55,168 nt of DNA. Source: Sphingomonadaceae bacterium. Lineage in GTDB: Bacteria > Pseudomonadota > Alphaproteobacteria > Sphingomonadales > Sphingomonadaceae. The first letter of the stretch is position 1. Each line of letters begins with the position of its first letter. The position numbers and the translations under genes were made by a program. Location: contig JANYGB010000054.1 in the NCBI GenBank assembly GCA_025359445.1, forward strand, positions 1 to 55,168, read 5' to 3'. Shown piece by piece: positions 1 to 8,338 of the stretch. Under the pieces are notes generated by a model that was given only the letters and a program-made list of their open reading frames with translations, ran no database searches and was not told the origin of the DNA.

Positions 1-104
1 CTACAGGCCGCGCACGCGCTCGAGCAGGCGGGGCTGTCCGGCGCAAGCTAGGGCGTAGCCGACGACGGGCCATGCCCCGTGCATGCCGACGATCCGTAGA
101 GTGA

Positions 105-551
105 TCAGCGCGCGCTGCGCCGCACGAGGCCGGAGAGGCCATCGCCCAGCAGACTGAAAGCGACGCCGACGACGGCGATCGCCAGGCCGGGGAAGAGTGG
201 CAGCCACCAGGCCGACGTCATGAACTCGCGCGACTCGGCGATCATCACGCCCCACTCCGGGTTCGGCGCCTGCACCCCCAGCCCGAGGAAGCCGAGCGAG
301 GCCCCGGAGAGGATATTGAGGACCACGGCAGACATCGCGAAGACGAACGCCGGCCCGATGATGTTCGGCAGCAGGTGGCGCGTGATGATGCGCGCGTCGC
401 TGCAGCCGAGCGCCCGGGCCGCCGTGACGTACTCCAGCTTCTTCGTGACCAGGACCTCGCCGCGAATCAGCCGCGCGAAGGCGATCCAGCCGACCAGGAT
501 GAGGGCGAAGTACATGTTGATCAGGCCGGGCCCCAGGACCGCCAGGATGGC
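105..551 (-). pseudogene. 5'-truncated DppC/OppC-type ABC transporter permease
   Basis: This is the C-terminal part of an inner-membrane permease of the dipeptide/oligopeptide/nickel ABC importer family. Visible family traits are an opening AVLGPGL stretch, a hydrophobic helix ending WIAFARLIRGEVL, the EAA-type loop EYVTAARALGCSDARIITRHLLPN, which is the coupling loop that contacts the ATPase, and a final helix before the stop at 105. About 148 residues remain of a usual 270-300. Homology stops abruptly at 551, where the reading frame runs into the 5' end of a tRNA-Ser gene, so there is no native start. No partner ATPase or second permease lies downstream. It may be a real deletion remnant or, more likely, a piece from elsewhere joined during assembly. 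The family call is firm; the substrate is unknown. Confidence 0.75.
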
Positions 552-576
552 CCTTCGACCACTCGGCCACCGCTCC
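552..576 (-). tRNA. 5' fragment (25 nt) of a tRNA-Ser gene
   Basis: Read on the minus strand from 576, the sequence GGAGCGGTGGCCGAGTGGTC continuing GAAGG is the acceptor 5' strand and D-arm of a class II serine tRNA. At 551 it changes abruptly into permease coding sequence, so the anticodon arm, variable arm, T arm and 3' acceptor strand are absent. The isoacceptor cannot be named because the anticodon is missing. A tRNA-like promoter lies at the proper distance upstream, so the 5' half is native to the right-hand genome. Confidence 0.75.
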
Positions 577-596
577 GCATGCACTGGAAGGAGTGC

Positions 597-625
597 GCCC
601 TAGCGGGGCGTGGCCCGGTTCGCAA
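597..625 (-). promoter_or_regulatory. Candidate promoter of the tRNA-Ser gene
   Basis: On the minus strand a TTGCGA element (620-625) and a TAGGGC element (597-602) are separated by exactly 17 nt, and the latter lies 20 nt before the tRNA 5' end. This matches the spacing of a housekeeping sigma-70 promoter for a stable RNA. The assignment rests on pattern and position only. Confidence 0.4.
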
Positions 626-872
626 GCATTGGCGCGCGGCGGCAACGCGCGCCGCTCGGTCAGCGGGTGGAATCAACCCAAAGATCACACAAAGGTCACA
701 CTAAAACGGTTTCGGCGGCGCGTTCTGCCGCGCCATTTTGCGGAAGCTCGCACAATGCAAGAGAGCGCTGTTGCGGCATTGTGCACGGGCGGCGCGGTGT
801 AGGAAAACGGTTTCTTGGCTTGGCCGACCCAGCCGGGTTTGCGCCGCGCGGATTCGGTGGCACGATGGCCGC

Positions 873-1946
873 ATGAACAAGCTTCCGCTGAACTTCGCCG
901 CAACGCTCGCCTTGCTCCAGCTGGCCGCGCCCACGCCGTCGTTGGCGCAGGCTTCGGCCGCGCAGGCGGCGGGCAAGACCAAGCGTTCACCGCTCGCGCC
1001 GAGCGAGATCGTTGCCGCTGCGCCGCAAGCCGACTGGACCCGGATCGCGCCGAGCGACCTGCTGGTGATGGAGCTTGCGCCCGATATGAAGGGCAAACCC
1101 CGCCGCATAGTGATCCAGCTGATGCCGCCGCCGTTTTCGCAAGGGTGGATCGGCAACATCCGCAAACTCGCGGCGGCGCACTGGTGGGACGGGATGAGCA
1201 TCAACCGGGTGCAGGACAACTACGTCGTCCAATGGGGCGATCCCAATGCCGACGACAAGGTCAAGGCGAAGGCTCTGCCGACGGGCTTGGCGACGATGGC
1301 GGAGAGTGAGTATTTCACAACATTCAAATTCGCGCAGAGAGAAAAGTCTGACGGCTCAGGTCGGAGCGAGGTGCCTTTGTCAGTTGTTGGCAAAGACGGC
1401 GGCAGACGACCCTCCTCCGACCTGTGGTGGAAAGATCCGTATGCACTGGCAACCGCGAACGTAAGTGGCTGGCCGACCGCGTTCGACTTCGGGGAGGACG
1501 GCATGGTTGGGAAAATGACAGAAATGACCAGTTGGCCAGTCCACTGCTACGGCATGGTCGGCGTCGGCCGCGATCTTTCACCCAACACCGGCTCGGGGGC
1601 CGAGCTCTATGTCGTGATCGGCCACGCCCCGCGCCATCTCGACCGTAACATCGCGCTGGTCGGACGGGTGATCGAGGGGATGGAATACTTTTCGAGCCTG
1701 CCGCGCGGGCATGGCGGGCTGGGGTTCTACGATCTTGAGCAAGGCGACGAGCGGGTGCCGATCGTCTCGATCCATCCGGGGGTCGAGGTCAAGGACCTGC
1801 CCGCATATGAATATCTCTCCACCGAAAGCGCCAGCTTCGCACATTACGCCGACGCCCGCGCCAACCGCCGCGATGCGTTTTTCATCCGGCCTGCTGGCGG
1901 CGCGGACATTTGCAATATCCCGGTGCCGGTGCGGCGGGTGAAGTGA
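873..1946 (+). CDS. Periplasmic cyclophilin-type peptidylprolyl isomerase
   Basis: A predicted 357-residue exported prolyl cis-trans isomerase that would assist folding of envelope proteins. The ATG at 873 is chosen because it begins a signal peptide ([18 protein letters not shown], cleavage near LAQA); longer in-frame extensions would bury it. The cyclophilin core is seen in [20 protein letters not shown], then YVVQWGDP, and later [21 protein letters not shown] segment around residues 145-230 (1300-1560) is lower in GC and poorly family-like compared with its flanks, as if replaced or inserted. The gene stands alone, divergent from the tRNA-Ser promoter. The family is secure; the client proteins are unknown. 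Confidence 0.85.
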   Translation: MNKLPLNFAATLALLQLAAPTPSLAQASAAQAAGKTKRSPLAPSEIVAAAPQADWTRIAPSDLLVMELAPDMKGKPRRIVIQLMPPPFSQGWIGNIRKLAAAHWWDGMSINRVQDNYVVQWGDPNADDKVKAKALPTGLATMAESEYFTTFKFAQREKSDGSGRSEVPLSVVGKDGGRRPSSDLWWKDPYALATANVSGWPTAFDFGEDGMVGKMTEMTSWPVHCYGMVGVGRDLSPNTGSGAELYVVIGHAPRHLDRNIALVGRVIEGMEYFSSLPRGHGGLGFYDLEQGDERVPIVSIHPGVEVKDLPAYEYLSTESASFAHYADARANRRDAFFIRPAGGADICNIPVPVRRVK

Positions 1947-1950
1947 GATT

Positions 1951-2171
1951 GACGCACGCGGAGGAGCGGAGATGCGGAGATAGAGAAGATTGGACTCTCG
2001 CAAAGGCGCAAAGGCGCAAAGGGCTCTCTTTGCGCCGTAGGCTCTCGAATCAATCTCAAGCGTGCCGTTCGCTGCAACGTCTGATTTTACAGGGGCTTTG
2101 CCCCAAGCTGAACCCCTTTGCGCCTTTGCGCCTTTGCGAGAGAAATCTCTTCTTCGCTCCTCCGCGTGAGT
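1951..2171. repeat. Large imperfect palindrome with CGCAAAGG repeats
   Basis: The left arm (1951-2022) contains a GCGGAGGAGCG block and then TCGCAAAGGCGCAAAGGCGC. The right arm (2117-2171) is its reverse complement, ending in CGCTCCTCCGCGTGA. The 95 nt between carry no recognisable gene. It resembles a mobile intergenic palindrome (MITE-like or long REP-like) and fills the gap between two same-strand genes. Confidence 0.6.
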
Positions 2172-2182
2172 CATTCTTGATA

Positions 2183-2497
2183 ATGACCGAAACCATCACC
2201 CACACCGGCCCGCTGTGGCGCTGGACTACGCCTGCGGCTCCTGCGGCGTGGCATTTTATCACCATCGACGGCGAAGCCGGGGAGGCGCTGTCGGGCACTG
2301 CGATCATGCGGCGCCTGGAAGGCAATGCGCGCGGGTTCGGTTCGCTCAAGGTGGTCGCGAAGATTGGCGGCAGCACATTCAGGACCTCGGTTTTTCCCAG
2401 CAAAGAGACTGGCTGGCTGCTCCCGGTCAAGGCTGCGGTGCGCAAGGCCGAAGGGCTGGCCGAGGGGGATGCTGTGATGGTTTCTCTCGAAGTCTGA
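2183..2497 (+). CDS. DUF1905 domain protein
   Basis: A 104-residue cytosolic protein of the DUF1905 family, a small beta-rich fold of unknown biochemical role. The family signature is visible in the N-terminal AWHFITIDGEAGEAL, the central GFGSLKVVAKIGGSTFRTSVF and the C-terminal LPVKAAVRKAEGLAEGD. The length is normal for stand-alone members. The ATG at 2183 begins right after the repeat arm that ends at 2171, and no good Shine-Dalgarno sequence is seen, so the start is only fairly sure. It is flanked on both sides by repeat palindromes and has no operon partner that would hint at a role. Confidence 0.75.
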   Translation: MTETITHTGPLWRWTTPAAPAAWHFITIDGEAGEALSGTAIMRRLEGNARGFGSLKVVAKIGGSTFRTSVFPSKETGWLLPVKAAVRKAEGLAEGDAVMVSLEV

Positions 2498-2524
2498 ATG
2501 GTTCGAGCGAAGGCACGAAAAGAA

Positions 2525-2712
2525 AAGGGGTTCGCGCAGAGGGCGCAGAGAAGAAAGGGGAGGCGCAGAGGAGAGGTGCCTGCGGCGAAGGCGTCTGAAG
2601 TTCCTGAACTTGCGTTTGGCGCACCGAACGATTGGCTGGCGGCTGCGCCGAAAGAACAACCTCTCTGCGCCTCTGCGGTCTTCTTCCTCTGCGGCCTCTG
2701 CGTGAACCCTGT
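2525..2712. repeat. Second palindrome family, CGCAGAGG-type
   Basis: The left arm near 2525-2577 (GGTTCGCGCAGAGGGCGCAG, then AGGCGCAGAGGAGAGG) pairs imperfectly with a right arm at 2654-2712 (CCTCTCTGCGCCTCTGCGG, then CTCTGCGTGAACCC). It has the same architecture as the 1951-2171 element but a different core octamer. The roughly 75 nt between the arms hold no recognisable gene. Confidence 0.55.
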
Positions 2713-2736
2713 CCAGCGCGGCGCTGTCAGCCCGGC

Positions 2737-3096
2737 TCAGCCTTGGATCAGTTCGATCCGGTTGCCGAACGGATCGCTGACGTAGCAGCGCGCGCGGCCA
2801 TCGGCGGGGTCGTCGGGCTGGACCGGGAAGCCGCTGTCTTCGAGCAGTTCCACCAGCGCCGCGAGGTCATCGACCAGCAGCGCCGGGTGAGCCTTTTGCG
2901 CGGCACGGAAAGCGGCCTCCACGCCAAGGTGAACCTTCACCCCCGGGCCTTCGAACCAGCACCCGCCGCGCGCCGCCAGTTTGGGCGGCTTGGCCCGTTC
3001 GGGCAGCCCGAGCAGGCCCGTGTAAAACGCCCGCGCGGCGTCTTCTCTGCCCGGCGGCATCGCCAGCTGGACGTGCTCGATCCCAATCACAGTCAT
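2737..3096 (-). CDS. VOC (glyoxalase/bleomycin resistance) family protein
   Basis: A single-domain vicinal oxygen chelate protein of 119 residues. The fold is recognisable from the opening IGIEHVQLAMPPGREDAARAFY, the LGLPE turn, the second half starting HPALLVDDLAAL, and the closing YVSDPFGNRIELIQG. The N-terminal His and C-terminal Glu (RIEL) are in the usual metal-ligand positions. Such proteins include glyoxalases, dioxygenases and resistance proteins, and the sequence does not decide between them. It lies just downstream of rsh on the same strand with a 31-nt gap and could be co-transcribed with it. Confidence 0.8.
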   Translation of the reverse strand: MTVIGIEHVQLAMPPGREDAARAFYTGLLGLPERAKPPKLAARGGCWFEGPGVKVHLGVEAAFRAAQKAHPALLVDDLAALVELLEDSGFPVQPDDPADGRARCYVSDPFGNRIELIQG

Positions 3097-3127
3097 CGTT
3101 TGGCTCCGCTACCGCGACCGCTGAGCA

Positions 3128-5221
3128 CTAGATCCGCTCCGCCTCGGCCACCGCATCGCTGGCGCGCAAGGCCGAGACGATCCGGGTGAGGTGGGCAAGG
3201 TTCGATACCTCGAGGTCGATCTCGTAAGTCCCGAACAGCTCGTCGCGGGCGGTGCTTTCAAGGTGGATGATGTTGGCGCGGTTGCCGGCGAAAATGCCGG
3301 TCGCTTCGGCCAGCGTGCCGGGGCGATTGTACAGCACCAGTTGCAGCCGGCCGATGGCACCGGTGGTGCGTTCGCCCCATGACAAGTCGAGCCAGTCGGC
3401 ATCGATTCCGCTGGCGAGCTTGAGGCAATCGATCGAGTGAACCTCGACCCCGGTGCCCGGCAGGCGCAGCCCGACAATTCGGTCGCCCGGGACCGGGTGG
3501 CAGCATTGGCCAAGGTGGAAAGCCATGCCCGCGGTTAGCCCGCGGATCGAGATCGCGCGGTCCTGCTTGGCCCAGTTCTCGGGTTCTTCCAGCCCCACGG
3601 TGCTGCCCGGAACCAGCGCCTCCATCACCGCGCGGTCGGTCACCTTGGCGGTACCGATCGCGCCCATCAGCTCTTCCTCGCCCGCCAGTCCAAGGCGCTT
3701 CGCGGCATCCTTGACCGCCTTTTTGCCAATCTTCGAGGGCAGGCGGTCGGCGATCTGGTCGAACAGCTTGCGGCCGATCGCGGCGAGTTCCTCGCGTTCC
3801 TTCGCCCGCACCGCGCGGCGGATCGCGGCGCGCGCCTTGCCGGTGACGACAAAGCCGAGCCAGGCGAGCTGCGGGCTGGCGTTGCGGCTCTTGATCAGCT
3901 CGACCACGTCGCCGTTGTTAAGCACGGTGCGCAGCGGCATGTGCCGTCCGTTGATCTTGGCCCCGACCGCAAAACTGCCAAGGTCCGAATGCACCGCATA
4001 GGCAAAATCGACCGGAGTCGAGCCCTTGGGCAGCTGGAGCAATTGCCCTTTGGGGGTGAAGGCGAAAATCCGGTCCTGATAGATCGCCAGCTTGGTATGC
4101 TCGAGCAGTTCCTCGGCATCGTGACTTTCGTCGACAATCTCGATCAGGTCGCGCAGCCAGCCGACCTGCCCGTCAGGTGTCGCCCCGCCCTGCTTGTAAG
4201 CCCAGTGCGCGGCGAGGCCGTATTCGTTGGTGCGGTGCATTTCCTGGGTGCGGATCTGCACCTCCATCCGCATCGAGTTCTCGAAGATCAGCGCGGTGTG
4301 CAAGCTGCGGTACCCGTTCGACTTGGGTGTAGAGATGTAGTCCTTGAACCGTCCCGGGATCATCTGCCAGGTCGAATGGAGAATGCCGAGCGCGCGGTAG
4401 CAATCGCCGACGTTGTCAGTCAGTACCCGGAACGCCATGATGTCAGTGATCTGCTCGAAGCTGACGTGGCGCTCGGCCATCTTCTTCCAGATCGAATAAG
4501 GGTGCTTCTCGCGGCCCGAAACTTCGACCTTCAATCCCGCCTCGGCCAGCGCCTGCTTGATCGACAGCGCGATGGCATCGACCTGGCCGTGATCCTGGCT
4601 GCGGATCTGCGCGAGGCGGCCGGTGATGATCCCGTAACCCTCGGGCTCCAATTGCTCGAACGCAAGAAGCTGCATCTCGCGCATGTATTCGTACATGCCC
4701 ACCCGCTCGGCCAAGGGGGCATAGATATCCATCGTTTCGCGGCTGATCCTGCGGCGCTTTTCCTCGCTGCGGATGTAATGGAGCGTGCGCATATTGTGCA
4801 GCCGGTCGGCCAGCTTGACCAGCAGCACGCGAATATCCTCGCTCATCGCCAGGAAGAACTTGCGCAGGTTTTCCGCCGCGCGCTCGGTCTCGCCCATCGC
4901 CTCGATTTTCGACAGCTTGGTCACCCCGTCGACCAGCCGGGCAACTTCGGGTCCGAACAGCTTTTCGATCTCCTCGACCGTCGCCAGCGTGTCCTCGACC
5001 GTATCGTGCAGCAGCGCAGTGACGATGGTTTCCTGATCGAGCTTCAATTCGGTCATCAGCCCGGCCACCTCGACCGGGTGGCTGAAATAGGGATCGCCCG
5101 AGGCGCGCTTTTGCGTGCCGTGTTTCTGCACGGTGTAAACGTACGCGCGGTTGAGCATCGCCTCGTCCGCATCCGGATCATAGGCAAGCACGCGTTCAAC
5201 AAGTTCATACTGGCGCAGCAT
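3128..5221 (-). CDS. rsh: Bifunctional (p)ppGpp synthetase/hydrolase Rsh
   Basis: The single long RelA/SpoT homologue typical of alphaproteobacteria, 697 residues. It makes and degrades the stringent-response alarmone (p)ppGpp. The N-terminal HD hydrolase has its metal ligands in YFSHP (H48) and LLHDTVEDT (H72, D73, E76, D77), so hydrolase activity is expected. The synthetase region carries FRVLTDNVGDCY, KSNGYRSLHTAL and VQIRTQEMH. A TGS domain follows (IFAFTPKGQLLQLPKGSTPV), then a C-terminal ACT domain (LQLVLYNRPGTLAEATGIF). The length is normal and no catalytic residue appears lost. In many relatives rpoZ or acpS is adjacent; here the neighbours are a VOC gene and a sensor kinase. Confidence 0.95.
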   Translation of the reverse strand: MLRQYELVERVLAYDPDADEAMLNRAYVYTVQKHGTQKRASGDPYFSHPVEVAGLMTELKLDQETIVTALLHDTVEDTLATVEEIEKLFGPEVARLVDGVTKLSKIEAMGETERAAENLRKFFLAMSEDIRVLLVKLADRLHNMRTLHYIRSEEKRRRISRETMDIYAPLAERVGMYEYMREMQLLAFEQLEPEGYGIITGRLAQIRSQDHGQVDAIALSIKQALAEAGLKVEVSGREKHPYSIWKKMAERHVSFEQITDIMAFRVLTDNVGDCYRALGILHSTWQMIPGRFKDYISTPKSNGYRSLHTALIFENSMRMEVQIRTQEMHRTNEYGLAAHWAYKQGGATPDGQVGWLRDLIEIVDESHDAEELLEHTKLAIYQDRIFAFTPKGQLLQLPKGSTPVDFAYAVHSDLGSFAVGAKINGRHMPLRTVLNNGDVVELIKSRNASPQLAWLGFVVTGKARAAIRRAVRAKEREELAAIGRKLFDQIADRLPSKIGKKAVKDAAKRLGLAGEEELMGAIGTAKVTDRAVMEALVPGSTVGLEEPENWAKQDRAISIRGLTAGMAFHLGQCCHPVPGDRIVGLRLPGTGVEVHSIDCLKLASGIDADWLDLSWGERTTGAIGRLQLVLYNRPGTLAEATGIFAGNRANIIHLESTARDELFGTYEIDLEVSNLAHLTRIVSALRASDAVAEAERI

Positions 5222-5340
5222 CAGGCGGACAGTGTGGCGGTATCAGGGGCCGGGGGGCAAGGGGTTTCGCTCTGTCGGAAGTGATCAGGAAGCCAGGACA
5301 GTCGGTTTGCAATCGATCGGTCGTTCCGGATTGATGCGTA

Positions 5341-6429
5341 TCACACCGCAAATTCGAGCACCGTGCGGTACCCGTCAGTGGTCATCGCGCTGGTGATCGA
5401 TCCGCCTAGCTGGCGGACTGAGGCCGCGATGATCGCGAGGCCCAGACCGGCGCGCTTGCTGGCGTTGGCGGAAACCGGCGCAGGGAGGGCGCCATTGTCC
5501 TGCACCGTGATCCGGTACGCGCTTTCACCTGTGCGTTCCCCGGTCATCGCGATGGTGCCGCCTTGCGCGAACAGCGAGTGCTTGACCGCGTTGGCGACGA
5601 GTTCGTTGAGCACGGTGCCGACGATCGCCCCGGCCTTGGGTGCCATCGGCGCGGGTTCGAAGTGCCCGCTCACGCTGACCGGATCAGGCGCGATCGCGTC
5701 GAGCAGTTCGGTCACCCGGCCCAGATAGGCCGCAAGGTCGAGCTGGTCCTCGCCGCTCACACTCGAGACATGTTCGTGGAGCTGCGCCACGGTATCGATT
5801 TGCTGCTGCACTCCGCCAAGGACCTCGACCGCCTCTGCGCTGCCCGAAGCCCGGCGCTTGAGCGACACGTATGCCCCGATCGATTGCAGCGAATTCTTGA
5901 CGCGGTGATCGATCTCGTTGCGCAGCACCGCCTCGTTCGCCAGCGTTGCGCGCAGATCGAGCTGGGCCATGACCTGCGATGCCAGTACGGTCAGGCTGCG
6001 GCGCTGCGTGTCGTTTAACGTGCGGGGCTGCATGTCGAGCACGCACAGCGTCCCGATCGGATCGCCTGCGGTCCCGCGCAGCTGAATCCCGGCGTAGAAC
6101 CGCACCTGGGGCGCACCGGTGACCGCCGGGTTGTCAGCGGTGCGCGGGTCCTCCCGCAGGTCGGGTATTTCGACCAGCCCCGGTTCGAGCAGGGTATGCG
6201 CGCAGATCGACACTTCGAGCGGGATGGTCTGCACTCCCAAGCCGACTTCGGCCTTGGACCATTGCCGGTCGGCGGCGATGAAGTTGATCTGCGCGGCGGG
6301 CACCTCGCAAAGTGCCGCCGCCAGTTCGGCGATGGCATCGAAGTCGGCCTCGCGCGGGGTGTCGAGCACGGCGTAACGGCCCAGCGCAGCGAGCCGCGCA
6401 CGCTCTTGTGGATGCGGCGCGGCCCTCAT
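5341..6429 (-). CDS. GAF domain sensor histidine kinase (HisKA_2 type)
   Basis: A soluble 362-residue kinase with no membrane segment. Residues about 20-155 form a GAF sensor domain (FDAIAELAAALCEVPAAQIN, then QVRFYAGIQLRG and PIGTLCVLD). A HisKA_2 dimerisation domain follows, with the phospho-acceptor His in NEIDHRVKNSLQ (H175), and then a HATPase domain with VLNELVANAVKHS (N box) and a GLGLAII G-box. In alphaproteobacteria this kinase class commonly feeds the PhyR/NepR/EcfG general stress pathway. That link is inference here, since no phyR or ecfG is in the window. It sits upstream of rsh on the same strand with a 119-nt gap. The stimulus is unknown. Confidence 0.85.
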   Translation of the reverse strand: MRAAPHPQERARLAALGRYAVLDTPREADFDAIAELAAALCEVPAAQINFIAADRQWSKAEVGLGVQTIPLEVSICAHTLLEPGLVEIPDLREDPRTADNPAVTGAPQVRFYAGIQLRGTAGDPIGTLCVLDMQPRTLNDTQRRSLTVLASQVMAQLDLRATLANEAVLRNEIDHRVKNSLQSIGAYVSLKRRASGSAEAVEVLGGVQQQIDTVAQLHEHVSSVSGEDQLDLAAYLGRVTELLDAIAPDPVSVSGHFEPAPMAPKAGAIVGTVLNELVANAVKHSLFAQGGTIAMTGERTGESAYRITVQDNGALPAPVSANASKRAGLGLAIIAASVRQLGGSITSAMTTDGYRTVLEFAV

Positions 6430-6528
6430 CGAGGTGCTCGCAGGAAAAACACGGATGAGATCATCGTAGCTGGGTATCGGCGGCAGACTGGATAGTCACG
6501 AATTTTCATTGACTAGCTCCCGGGCCGA

Positions 6529-7386
6529 TCAACTCCACACCGCCTCGGGCGGCAAGCTCATCAGGATCGCCTCGATATTGCCGCCGGTCTTGAGGCCGAA
6601 CAATGTGCCCCGGTCGTAAACCAGATTGAACTCGGCATAGCGCCCGCGCCATTCAAGCTGGGTCTGCTTTTGGCCGGGTGTAAAAACGGTGTCTAACCTC
6701 CGGCGAACCAGCCGAGGATACACACTCAGGAACGCTTCTCCGACCTCGCGGGTGAAAGCGAAATTTTCAGCAAATGACTCATCATCTTCGCATTCAAGGT
6801 GATCATAGAAGATACCGCCGACTCCGCGATGAACCTTACGATGTGGTATGTAAAAATAGTCGTCGGCAGCCATTTTGAAGAGTCGATAATATGAAGGGTC
6901 GTGTGCGTCGCACACGTCTTCCAACGTGGTGTGGAACTCATCAGTATCCTGGGCATAAGGCAGCGGCGGGTTGAGATCAGCGCCGCCGCCGAACCATGCC
7001 TTGCTGGTCACCAGAAAGCGCGTGTTCATGTGCACCGCGGGGACATGCGGGTTGGCCATGTGCGCGACCAGGCTGATGCCGGTGGCGGTGAAGCCGGGAT
7101 CGTCCTCGCTCGCGCCGTTGATGCTGGCGGCGAACCCGGGCGCGAAAGTGCCGTGCACGGCCGAGACATTGACCCCGACTTTCTCGAACACTTGCCCCTT
7201 CATCACTGCGCGCGTGCCGCCGCCGGGATCGGCGTTGCCCTCTTCCTCGCGGTCCCAGCGGGTGTATTCGAATTTCGCCTGGCTTCCGGCTTCGGCCTCG
7301 ATCGCTTCGAACGCGGTGCAGATGCGGGTGCGCAGGCTTTCGAACCACAGGCGGGCTTGCTCGGTATGCGGGGTCCAATCGGTCAT
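6529..7386 (-). CDS. hemF: Oxygen-dependent coproporphyrinogen III oxidase
   Basis: Catalyses the aerobic oxidative decarboxylation of coproporphyrinogen III to protoporphyrinogen IX in haem synthesis, in the cytosol. At 285 residues it has normal length. Motifs visible are GGGTRAVMKGQVFEKVGVN near the start, VHMNTRFLV, the WFGGGADLNP loop, YFYIPHRKVHRGVGGIFYDH, and the C-terminal RYAEFNLVYDRGTLFGLKTG. The start at 7386 (MTDWTPHTEQ) is chosen because the longer reading frame runs through divergent pdeM. The stretch encoding roughly residues 145-240 (6665-6960) is clearly AT-richer than the rest while keeping conserved protein motifs, which suggests recombination with a divergent allele. Confidence 0.95.
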   Translation of the reverse strand: MTDWTPHTEQARLWFESLRTRICTAFEAIEAEAGSQAKFEYTRWDREEEGNADPGGGTRAVMKGQVFEKVGVNVSAVHGTFAPGFAASINGASEDDPGFTATGISLVAHMANPHVPAVHMNTRFLVTSKAWFGGGADLNPPLPYAQDTDEFHTTLEDVCDAHDPSYYRLFKMAADDYFYIPHRKVHRGVGGIFYDHLECEDDESFAENFAFTREVGEAFLSVYPRLVRRRLDTVFTPGQKQTQLEWRGRYAEFNLVYDRGTLFGLKTGGNIEAILMSLPPEAVWS

Positions 7387-7430
7387 TTTCGGCCCTTGCC
7401 AAGCGAAACCCCGTGCTGCAAGGAAAAGCC

Positions 7431-8102
7431 ATGGTTCCCTTTTCGTTCGCAGGTGAAGAACTGGCGCTGGTCGCGGGCCGGGCGCTATACTGGCCGCGCG
7501 AGCAGGCCTTGCTGGTCGCCGACCTGCATCTTGAGAAGTCCAGCTTTTACGCGCGCTTCGGCCAGATGCTGCCGCCGTACGACAGTCGCGAGACGTTGGA
7601 GAGGGTGGCCTTGGCGATCCGCGAAACCGGGGCGCGGCGAGTGTTCTGTCTCGGTGATAATTTTCATGACAAGGCGGGGGCAGCCCGGCTCGAGCCGCAC
7701 GCTGCGGGCATGCTCGACGCGCTGACCCGGGCGACCGACTGGGTGTGGATTGCAGGCAACCACGATCTTGGCGCAGTACCGAGCGGGACAAGTGTCGAAG
7801 AACTCGATCTAGGCGCGCTGGTGCTGCGCCATGAGGCCAAGGCGGGCGAAACGCGCGCGGAACTTTCGGGCCATTACCACCCCAAACTCCGCATCAATGC
7901 GCGCGGCCGCTCGATCAGCCGGCCGTGCGCGGTGCGCTCCGAACGCAAGCTCATCCTGCCGGCGTTCGGCGCGCTGACCGGCGGGCTCGATGCCGGCGAT
8001 CCGGCGATCATGAAGGCAATGCAGCCCGCCCGGGCGGTCGATGCGCTGATCGGGGTGCAGGGCAAGCTCTTGCAGTTCCCGCTGTGGCGTACGGCTGCTT
8101 AA
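7431..8102 (+). CDS. pdeM: Ligase-associated DNA damage response endonuclease PdeM
   Basis: A 223-residue calcineurin-type metallophosphoesterase. Metal-binding blocks are in order: [12 protein letters not shown] (DxH), [10 protein letters not shown] (GDxxHD-like), IAGNHDLG (GNHD) and LSGHYHPKL (GHxH). In its family PdeM accompanies an ATP-dependent DNA ligase and a Lhr-like helicase in a DNA damage module; those partners are not in this window. The ATG at 7431 has AAGGAA seven nt upstream and is preferred over an upstream in-frame codon at 7413. It is divergent from hemF with only 44 nt between the starts, so their promoters must overlap. Confidence 0.88.
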   Translation: MVPFSFAGEELALVAGRALYWPREQALLVADLHLEKSSFYARFGQMLPPYDSRETLERVALAIRETGARRVFCLGDNFHDKAGAARLEPHAAGMLDALTRATDWVWIAGNHDLGAVPSGTSVEELDLGALVLRHEAKAGETRAELSGHYHPKLRINARGRSISRPCAVRSERKLILPAFGALTGGLDAGDPAIMKAMQPARAVDALIGVQGKLLQFPLWRTAA

Positions 8103-8322
8103 GGTTTGGTTTCACCCGAAGCACCAAAGCGGTCGTTCCTGGCCGCAGGCTTCAATCATATTCTGCCAGGTGTGTGCATGGTTTGAAATCCGGCTTCGCC
8201 CAATGCGCTGCCCGCTTCGGTGCTGTGGATGAAATCCAAAAAAGCGCGACCGGCACCGCACAAATCCATCCTTCCCCAAAGCGCCGAATCCCTCTAAGGG
8301 GCGCGCTGGTATTCGCAGCATC

Positions 8323-8338
8323 AGGAGACACTACTATA
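8323..8338 (+). promoter_or_regulatory. Ribosome binding site and ATA start of infC
   Basis: AGGAG at 8323-8327 is followed after 8 nt by an in-frame ATA (8336-8338). The first in-frame ATG (8357) lies 29 nt from this Shine-Dalgarno and has none of its own. infC genes of other bacteria use rare AUU/AUA/AUC starts for autoregulation by IF-3, so ATA initiation is the natural reading. Confidence 0.6.

Noticed and set aside
1..645. Long minus-strand frame covering the left edge
   Set aside because: It is a shadow of the permease in another frame; the permease frame carries the recognisable helices and EAA loop.
3941..5284. 447-codon plus-strand frame opposite rsh
   Set aside because: Antisense shadow of a high-GC gene with strong family matches on the minus strand; its composition (His/Gln/Arg/Leu rich) is typical of such shadows.
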